Both the position numbers and the translations under genes were made by a program. Below are positions 59,746 to 64,000 of a stretch of 64,000 nucleotides of DNA, in pieces. The notes under the pieces were generated by a model, which was not told the DNA's origin, searched no databases, and was given only the letters and a program-made list of their open reading frames with translations. This DNA is from Tahibacter aquaticus (GTDB taxonomy: Bacteria; Pseudomonadota; Gammaproteobacteria; Xanthomonadales; Rhodanobacteraceae): the NCBI RefSeq assembly GCF_004363655.1, contig NZ_SNZH01000003.1:304020-368019 (forward strand), given 5' to 3'. Position 1 is the stretch's first letter, and each line of letters opens with the position of its first letter.

Positions 59746-61458
59746 TCAACCGCCGGCCAGCATCAGCTGTTCGCCTACGGTGCCGAGCACCAGCGCAGGC
59801 AGGTAGGACAGCACGGTGATCAGCACGATGACGGCGATCATGGTGGCGCCGAAGGTGGCGCTCTCGATATTCAGGCTGCCGGCGCTTTCCGGTGCCTGGC
59901 GCTTGCGTGCCAGGCGGCCCGCCACCAGCAGCGGAATCAGCAGGCAGGGATAGCGGCCCAGCAGCAGGGTGGCCGAGGCGCTGAGGTTCCACCAGTAGCT
60001 CGCATCGCCCAGGCCTTCGAATCCAGAGCCGTTGTTGGCATAGGCCGAGGTGTACTCGTAGAAAACCTGCGCAATGCCGTGCAATCCCGGATTGGAATTT
60101 GCCGCAACGCCGGGAATGACCAGGGCCAATGCCGTGAAGCCCAGGATGACCAGGCTTTGCAGCACGATCAGGAACGACAGCAGCCGCACTTCGCCGGTTT
60201 CGAGTTTCCTGCCGAATACCTCTGGCGTGCGCCCTATCATCAGCCCGGCGATAAAGATGCTGAGCAGCAGGAACACCAGGTGTCCGACCAGCCCGCAGCC
60301 GATGCCGCCCCAGATCGAGTTGATCAGCATGTTCACCAGCGCCACGGTGCCGGCCAGCGGGTTGAGCGAATCGTGCATCGCATTGACCGAACCGTTGGAT
60401 GTCTGCGTGGTGACGGCCGCCCACAGCGCCGAGCCAGACGCACCGAAGCGCACTTCCTTGCCTTCGAGGTTGGGGCCGGGCGCGGCCAGTCCGGCGACGG
60501 CCGCATTCGGCTGGTATTCCGACCATTGCGCCAGGCCCAGCGAAACGACCGACAAGGTCGCCATGACGCCGAATACCAGCGCGGTCAGGCGGCGCCGTCC
60601 GGTGAATGGCCCGACCATGAACACGACCGCGATGGGCAGTACCACGATCGCGATAATTTCCAGCGCATTCGCCAGCGGCGTCGGGTTTTCCAGCGGCACG
60701 GCGCTGTTCGGGCCGTACCAGCCGCCGCCGTTGGTGCCGAGCTGCTTGGTCGCGACCATGGCGGCGACCGGGCCTACCGGTATCGTCTGCTCGGCCATGC
60801 CTGCGCTGGCATCGATGGGCTGCGCGGTCTGCGCGCCAGCGAACGTGCTGGGCACACCTTGCGAGGTCAGCGCCAGCGACAGCACCAGCGACAGAGGCAG
60901 GAATACGCGCAGGGACAGCCGCGTCACGTCGACCCAGTAGTTGCCGAGATTGCGTTCCTCGCCTTCCTGCGCCGTCGCTGCATTCAGGCCGCCGAACAGG
61001 CCACGAAGGATTGCCGCGGCGATGCCCAGGCCCATCATCGGCGTGAGCACTTGCAGGCTGACGATACCGACCATCTGCGACAGGTACGACAGCTGCGCCT
61101 GGCCGGAGTAATGCTGCTGGTTGGTATTGGTGATGAAGGAAATGGCCGTGTGCAGGGCCAGATCCCAGCGCATGCCGGGAATGCCATCGGGATTCAGCGG
61201 CAGCCAATGCTGGAACATGAACACCAGCCAGGCGAAGACGCAGAGCAGGGCATTGCTGACCAGGAAGGCCAGCGCATAGCCGCGCCAGCTCATGCCGCGG
61301 CGCGGGTCGATGCGCAGCAGGTTGTAGATCGTGCTTTCGATCGGCACGAACAGCGCATCGCTGCGGCTGGGCGTGCCCTTCAGCACGCGGGCAAGGTAGT
61401 GACCCAGCGGCCAGGCCAGCAGCACCGACAAGGCAAGAATCAACAGGATTTCGGCCAT
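59746..61458 (-). CDS. kdpA: Potassium-transporting ATPase subunit A (K+ channel-like)
   Basis: A 570-residue SKT-superfamily subunit with about ten helices. Filter-like segments include [55 protein letters not shown] and [18 protein letters not shown]. It selects and conducts K+ in the KdpFABC pump. It starts 13 bp after the small kdpF gene. Confidence 0.97.
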   Translation of the reverse strand: MAEILLILALSVLLAWPLGHYLARVLKGTPSRSDALFVPIESTIYNLLRIDPRRGMSWRGYALAFLVSNALLCVFAWLVFMFQHWLPLNPDGIPGMRWDLALHTAISFITNTNQQHYSGQAQLSYLSQMVGIVSLQVLTPMMGLGIAAAILRGLFGGLNAATAQEGEERNLGNYWVDVTRLSLRVFLPLSLVLSLALTSQGVPSTFAGAQTAQPIDASAGMAEQTIPVGPVAAMVATKQLGTNGGGWYGPNSAVPLENPTPLANALEIIAIVVLPIAVVFMVGPFTGRRRLTALVFGVMATLSVVSLGLAQWSEYQPNAAVAGLAAPGPNLEGKEVRFGASGSALWAAVTTQTSNGSVNAMHDSLNPLAGTVALVNMLINSIWGGIGCGLVGHLVFLLLSIFIAGLMIGRTPEVFGRKLETGEVRLLSFLIVLQSLVILGFTALALVIPGVAANSNPGLHGIAQVFYEYTSAYANNGSGFEGLGDASYWWNLSASATLLLGRYPCLLIPLLVAGRLARKRQAPESAGSLNIESATFGATMIAVIVLITVLSYLPALVLGTVGEQLMLAGG

Positions 61459-61471
61459 GGCAGGCTCCGGC

Positions 61472-61561
61472 TCAGAATTTGTCCGGCCGCAGCAACGCGA
61501 CCAGCAGGTAGGCTCCGAGCGCGCCGCTCAGGAGCAACAGGAAAATCGTCAAGGCGCTCAT
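61472..61561 (-). CDS. kdpF: Small subunit KdpF
   Basis: A 29-residue membrane peptide (MSALTIFLLLLSGALGAYLL, then VALLRPDKF), the usual length and RPxxF ending of KdpF. It stabilises the pump as a single helix. It has a GAGA ribosome site and precedes kdpA by 13 bp. Its start codon is only 19 bp beyond the T-run of the porin terminator. Confidence 0.93.
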   Translation of the reverse strand: MSALTIFLLLLSGALGAYLLVALLRPDKF

Positions 61562-61580
61562 GCACAGGTCTCGCTGACGG

Positions 61581-61612
61581 AAAAAAAGCCGCCGCCTGTC
61601 CCCAGGCGGCGG
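61581..61612 (-). terminator. Intrinsic terminator between porin gene and kdp operon
   Basis: On the minus strand, CCGCCGCCTG-GGGA-CAGGCGGCGG (10-bp perfect stem) is followed by C and TTTTTTT. It is 5 bp past the porin stop and 19 bp before the kdpF start. Confidence 0.92.
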
Positions 61613-61616
61613 AGGA

Positions 61617-62318
61617 CTAAAAGTTCCAGCTCACCGCCGCTTCGAGGCGGCTGCCGGCGACACCGGGGAAAATGCGCCTGGCGCTGTCGCTGGTCCAGTG
61701 GCCGGAAGCGCGGAAATCCACTTGTCCGACCGTATAGATTGCCGATACCTGCGCGCGGCTGTAGCTGGCGCCGTAGGCATCGTCGAGGTCGTAATGCGCG
61801 GCGACGGTTTCGAAGCGGAATCTATCGCTGAGCGGGAACTTGGCCCCGACCTCGACATAGACACCGCGCTCGCCGGTGGCCAGCACGTTTTCCGACCAGC
61901 CCAGCATCGTCCACCAGCGCTGGTCCAGCGTCAGCGTGGCGATGACTTCGTTGTAGTCGAGATTGACCGGCTGGCGCGTGCCCGGATAGGTGAAGCGCGT
62001 GAGGTTCACATCCAGGTTCCAGCGTTCGGCCAGGGTCTTGTTCCAGCCGGCAACCAGGTCCACTTCCGCGTCGGTACCCAGGGCCTGGCCGTAGTCGACG
62101 GTCGAGCCCCACAGTGCGCCGTAGAAGCCGGAATCCAATGCGGCCTTCACGCCCAGTTGCGGTGCTGCATCGCCCTGGGTCTGGGAAATGCCGCGGAATA
62201 CATAATCGCTGGTCAGCGTGGCGGAGCCGCTGAAATCCAGTGCCTGCGCCAGCGGCGCAGCGGTGGCGGCAGTCAGTGCCGCCAGTATGCAAAACATCTT
62301 GCCAGTAGGGGCGTTCAT
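61617..62318 (-). CDS. TorF-family putative outer-membrane porin (Gcw_chp type)
   Basis: A 233-residue barrel protein. Signal peptide ends LAQALD, then the family motif FSGSATLTSDYVFRGISQTQGDAAPQLG and a barrel-like alternation ending in LEAAVSWNF with terminal Phe. Members are small outer-membrane proteins of unknown solute. It is the first gene in the direction of the kdp operon and is preceded by a regulator-type repeat cluster. Start at 62318 fixed by the signal peptide; the Shine-Dalgarno is weak. Confidence 0.85.
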   Translation of the reverse strand: MNAPTGKMFCILAALTAATAAPLAQALDFSGSATLTSDYVFRGISQTQGDAAPQLGVKAALDSGFYGALWGSTVDYGQALGTDAEVDLVAGWNKTLAERWNLDVNLTRFTYPGTRQPVNLDYNEVIATLTLDQRWWTMLGWSENVLATGERGVYVEVGAKFPLSDRFRFETVAAHYDLDDAYGASYSRAQVSAIYTVGQVDFRASGHWTSDSARRIFPGVAGSRLEAAVSWNF

Positions 62319-62376
62319 CGCCGCATTCGACTCGTTCCAACTCCGAAATGGAGCAGCGAAATTGTCCGGTCGACGG

Positions 62377-62488
62377 GCGTAAACAAACCAGATGCAGCAT
62401 CGGCCTGCGGCGTAAACACGGCGTAAATTCGCGCCGTCATGGCGCTGCTGTTCGCGCACGTGGCGTGGAGTTTACGCGGCGTTTACGC
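62377..62488. promoter_or_regulatory. Cluster of five GCGTAAA(C/T) boxes in 11-bp-spaced pairs
   Basis: GCGTAAAC occurs at 62377 and 62410, and GCGTAAAT at 62421. The inverse GTTTACGC occurs at 62470 and 62481. The 62410/62421 and 62470/62481 pairs are direct repeats exactly 11 bp apart, and 62377 lies 33 bp (three periods) before 62410. Eleven-bp tandem half-sites are the hallmark of OmpR/PhoB-type response regulators. It lies 60-170 bp upstream of the porin start. Confidence 0.65.
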
Positions 62489-62565
62489 GCAGGCCGCTGC
62501 GCGTGCATGGACCCTTTACTCGGCGCGGTGCCAGACTGGATCGACGTTTTCGCGAGGCTTTGCAC

Positions 62566-62715
62566 ATGCACAGTTTGGGCATATTGCTGATGTTTCTGCT
62601 GGGTCTGCTCGGCTACGCGCTGCTGCTGCAGCGTGCTTTGCAGCGGCGCAGCCGCAAACCCGTAATTGCAGCAAGCCGGCGGCGGCAGCCGGCGCAAGCC
62701 GGACATCGACGCTGA
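62566..62715 (+). CDS. Possible small membrane protein
   Basis: A 49-codon frame: MHSLGILLMFLLGLLGYALL then a very basic tail (QRALQRRSRK...). It has one hydrophobic helix and a GCGAGG ribosome site. It lies divergent to the porin and just right of the regulator boxes. No homolog was recognised, so it could be a chance frame. The rest of the 489-bp gap between the porin and GNAT starts holds no other gene. Confidence 0.35.
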   Translation: MHSLGILLMFLLGLLGYALLLQRALQRRSRKPVIAASRRRQPAQAGHRR

Positions 62716-62807
62716 CGCAATACAGTCCGCGCGAGACTGCGCTGGCTTTTCGCGCAGGCACGCGCCCGCACTACCGGCGGCAATCGGCCGCAAACCCGAG
62801 CACCTGT

Positions 62808-63320
62808 TTGAGCACCTTGTCCTATCGCTGGGCTGTTGCGGCCGATTGCGCCGAGCTGGCCCGCCTGAATCAACAACTCGTGCGCGAAGGCGCCGATTTC
62901 GGACCCGACGATTTTTCTTTCCTGCACGAACGGCTGCAGGCATGGCTGGACAGCGGCGCCTATCGCGCCGTGCTGTTCACCGACGCCAGCGGTCGCACCG
63001 CCGCCTACGCGCTATTTCGCGAAAGTGCCGACGAAATCTACCTGGCCCAATTCCTGGTATTGCCCCACGCACGCCGCCACGGCCTTGGCCAGGCGGCCGT
63101 CGATTGCCTGCGCCGGGAAATCTGGCGGCCGGGCAAGCGCCTGATCCTCGATGTGCTGGTACACAATCGCGCCGCGCTGGAATTCTGGCATCGGCTGGGC
63201 TGGCGCGATTGCGTGCTGGTCCTGGAGATTCCGGTAGTGCCTGGGGCCGACTCCGCGGTGCGGCCGCCAGCACCCAGAGCGGCCACCGCCGATACGGCGC
63301 GGCAAGCCGCATCGGCTTGA
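62808..63320 (+). CDS. GNAT family N-acetyltransferase
   Basis: About 170 residues with the GNAT fold: YRWAVAADCAELARLNQQL, YLAQFLVLPHARRHGLGQAAVDCL (acetyl-CoA loop), and LILDVLVHNRAALEFWHRLGWRD. There is no ATG near the fold start; the likely starts are TTG at 62808 or 62817, and the frame is open further upstream without protein-like content. Its stop codon overlaps an FNR box of the next gene. Confidence 0.7.
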   Translation: MSTLSYRWAVAADCAELARLNQQLVREGADFGPDDFSFLHERLQAWLDSGAYRAVLFTDASGRTAAYALFRESADEIYLAQFLVLPHARRHGLGQAAVDCLRREIWRPGKRLILDVLVHNRAALEFWHRLGWRDCVLVLEIPVVPGADSAVRPPAPRAATADTARQAASA

Positions 63321-63330
63321 TCCTGGTCAA
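63317..63330 (+). promoter_or_regulatory. FNR/Anr-type box upstream of hemN
   Basis: TTGATCCTGGTCAA matches the TTGAT-N4-ATCAA consensus with one change (G for A). Its centre (63323.5) is 41.5 bp from the A of the hemN start codon. Oxygen-limited activation of hemN by FNR/Anr is well known in gammaproteobacteria. Confidence 0.75.
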
Positions 63331-63364
63331 GGCGGGGCGGCCGGGCAGCGTTCAGCATGCCCGC

Positions 63365-64000
63365 ATGAGCACACTTGCTTTCGACTCCGACCTGCTGCGC
63401 CGCTACGACAAACCCGGGCCGCGCTATACCTCGTATCCCGCCGCGCCGCAGTTCAACAGCAGTTTCGACGCGACGGCGATGCGCCAGCAGATCGCGCGCA
63501 GCAACGGCGACCTGATTCCGCGGCATTTGTCGCTGTACCTGCATATTCCCTATTGCAGCAGTCCGTGTTTCTACTGTGGCTGCAACCGCCTGATCACGCG
63601 CGATCCGGGCAAGGGCGAGGTGTATCTGCAGCGGCTGCTGCGCGAGATCGAACAGATGGCGCCACTGTTCGACCGCGACCGCGAAGTGGTGCAGCTGCAC
63701 CTGGGCGGTGGTACGCCGAATTTCCTCGGCCCGGCGCAGCTGCGCGTGCTGATGCAAAGCCTGCAGCGGCAGTTTCGTCTCAGCACACGGCGCGAACGCG
63801 ACTTCTCCATCGAACTCGATCCGCGTTTCGTCACGCCGCAGGACGTGGCGCAACTGGCAGCACTGGGCTTCAACCGCGCCAGTCTCGGCATTCAGGATTT
63901 CGATGCCGGCGTGCAGCAGGCGGTGAACCGCTTCCAGGGCGTGGCGCAGACCCGGGCGGTGATCGACGCCTGTCGCGAACATGGCATGGCCTCGATCAAT
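63365..64000 (+). CDS. hemN: Oxygen-independent coproporphyrinogen III oxidase (partial, runs off window)
   Basis: The first 212 codons of a radical SAM enzyme that decarboxylates coproporphyrinogen III to protoporphyrinogen IX without oxygen. The N-terminus is LLRRYDKPGPRYTSYPAAPQF. The 4Fe-4S motif CxxxCxxC is in HIPYCSSPCFYCGCNR, followed by VVQLHLGGGTPNFL and FSIELDPRFVTPQDV. All match HemN rather than the shorter HemW. The ATG at 63365 has no Shine-Dalgarno; an earlier ATG at 63357 stops after three codons. Confidence 0.95.
   Translation, partial: MSTLAFDSDLLRRYDKPGPRYTSYPAAPQFNSSFDATAMRQQIARSNGDLIPRHLSLYLHIPYCSSPCFYCGCNRLITRDPGKGEVYLQRLLREIEQMAPLFDRDREVVQLHLGGGTPNFLGPAQLRVLMQSLQRQFRLSTRRERDFSIELDPRFVTPQDVAQLAALGFNRASLGIQDFDAGVQQAVNRFQGVAQTRAVIDACREHGMASIN

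Overview
The window is 64 kb of high-GC bacterial chromosome with dense genes on both strands. The gene content points to a gammaproteobacterium of the Lysobacterales (Xanthomonadales), perhaps Rhodanobacteraceae or a Dokdonella-like lineage. Evidence is a TorF/Gcw_chp-type porin, a TonB-receptor sugar locus with a halogenase-like flavoprotein, FNR-type control of hemN, and secreted proteins ending in a short F-A-(N/D)-G-F tail. The genus call is inference. I saw no tRNA, rRNA, CRISPR array, insertion sequence or phage gene.

Layout. 1-12.5 kb: an MFS/nucleotide-exchanger-like carrier, a 1382-residue secreted/membrane protein, prmC, a probable structured RNA with its own terminator, an OmpA-like protein, dxs, an HNH nuclease, a beta-helix protein and a GNAT. 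12.6-15 kb: a lipoprotein and acyl-CoA dehydrogenase operon preceded by a palindrome of the PsrA type. 15-24.6 kb: a carbohydrate locus. TonB receptor, GH1 glucosidase, GPH transporter, LacI regulator and ROK kinase run on the minus strand, and a halogenase-like gene runs divergently. Three palindromic operators lie in the divergent promoter region, and a 25-bp repeat pair in inverted orientation brackets the locus. 24.8-38.3 kb: mostly surface and secreted proteins (a metalloprotease with four near-identical domains and its small partner, a YVTN propeller, a PQQ-type sugar dehydrogenase, an FN3 protein), plus recQ.

38.6-46.4 kb holds the most unusual content: two tandem paralogous proteins, each a CHAT caspase-like protease fused to a STAND/NB-ARC ATPase and a TPR array. 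The arrays have 7 and 12 full 40-residue repeats. The architecture matches bacterial conflict or immune sensors that trigger proteolysis after ligand binding. Next come an MrfA-like helicase and MrfB-like exonuclease pair (DNA repair), a small hypothetical gene, a lone receiver domain, an aminotransferase, a CBS protein and a short-chain dehydrogenase.

54.2-62.4 kb is a kdpFABCD potassium-uptake operon. kdpE is not beside kdpD, and a dispersed hairpin repeat sits there instead. The operon starts only 19 bp past the terminator of a TorF-like porin gene. The porin's upstream region carries five copies of an 8-bp word, with 11-bp spacing within pairs, as expected for an OmpR/PhoB-type response regulator. 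The window ends in hemN, preceded by an FNR/Anr box that overlaps the stop of a GNAT gene.
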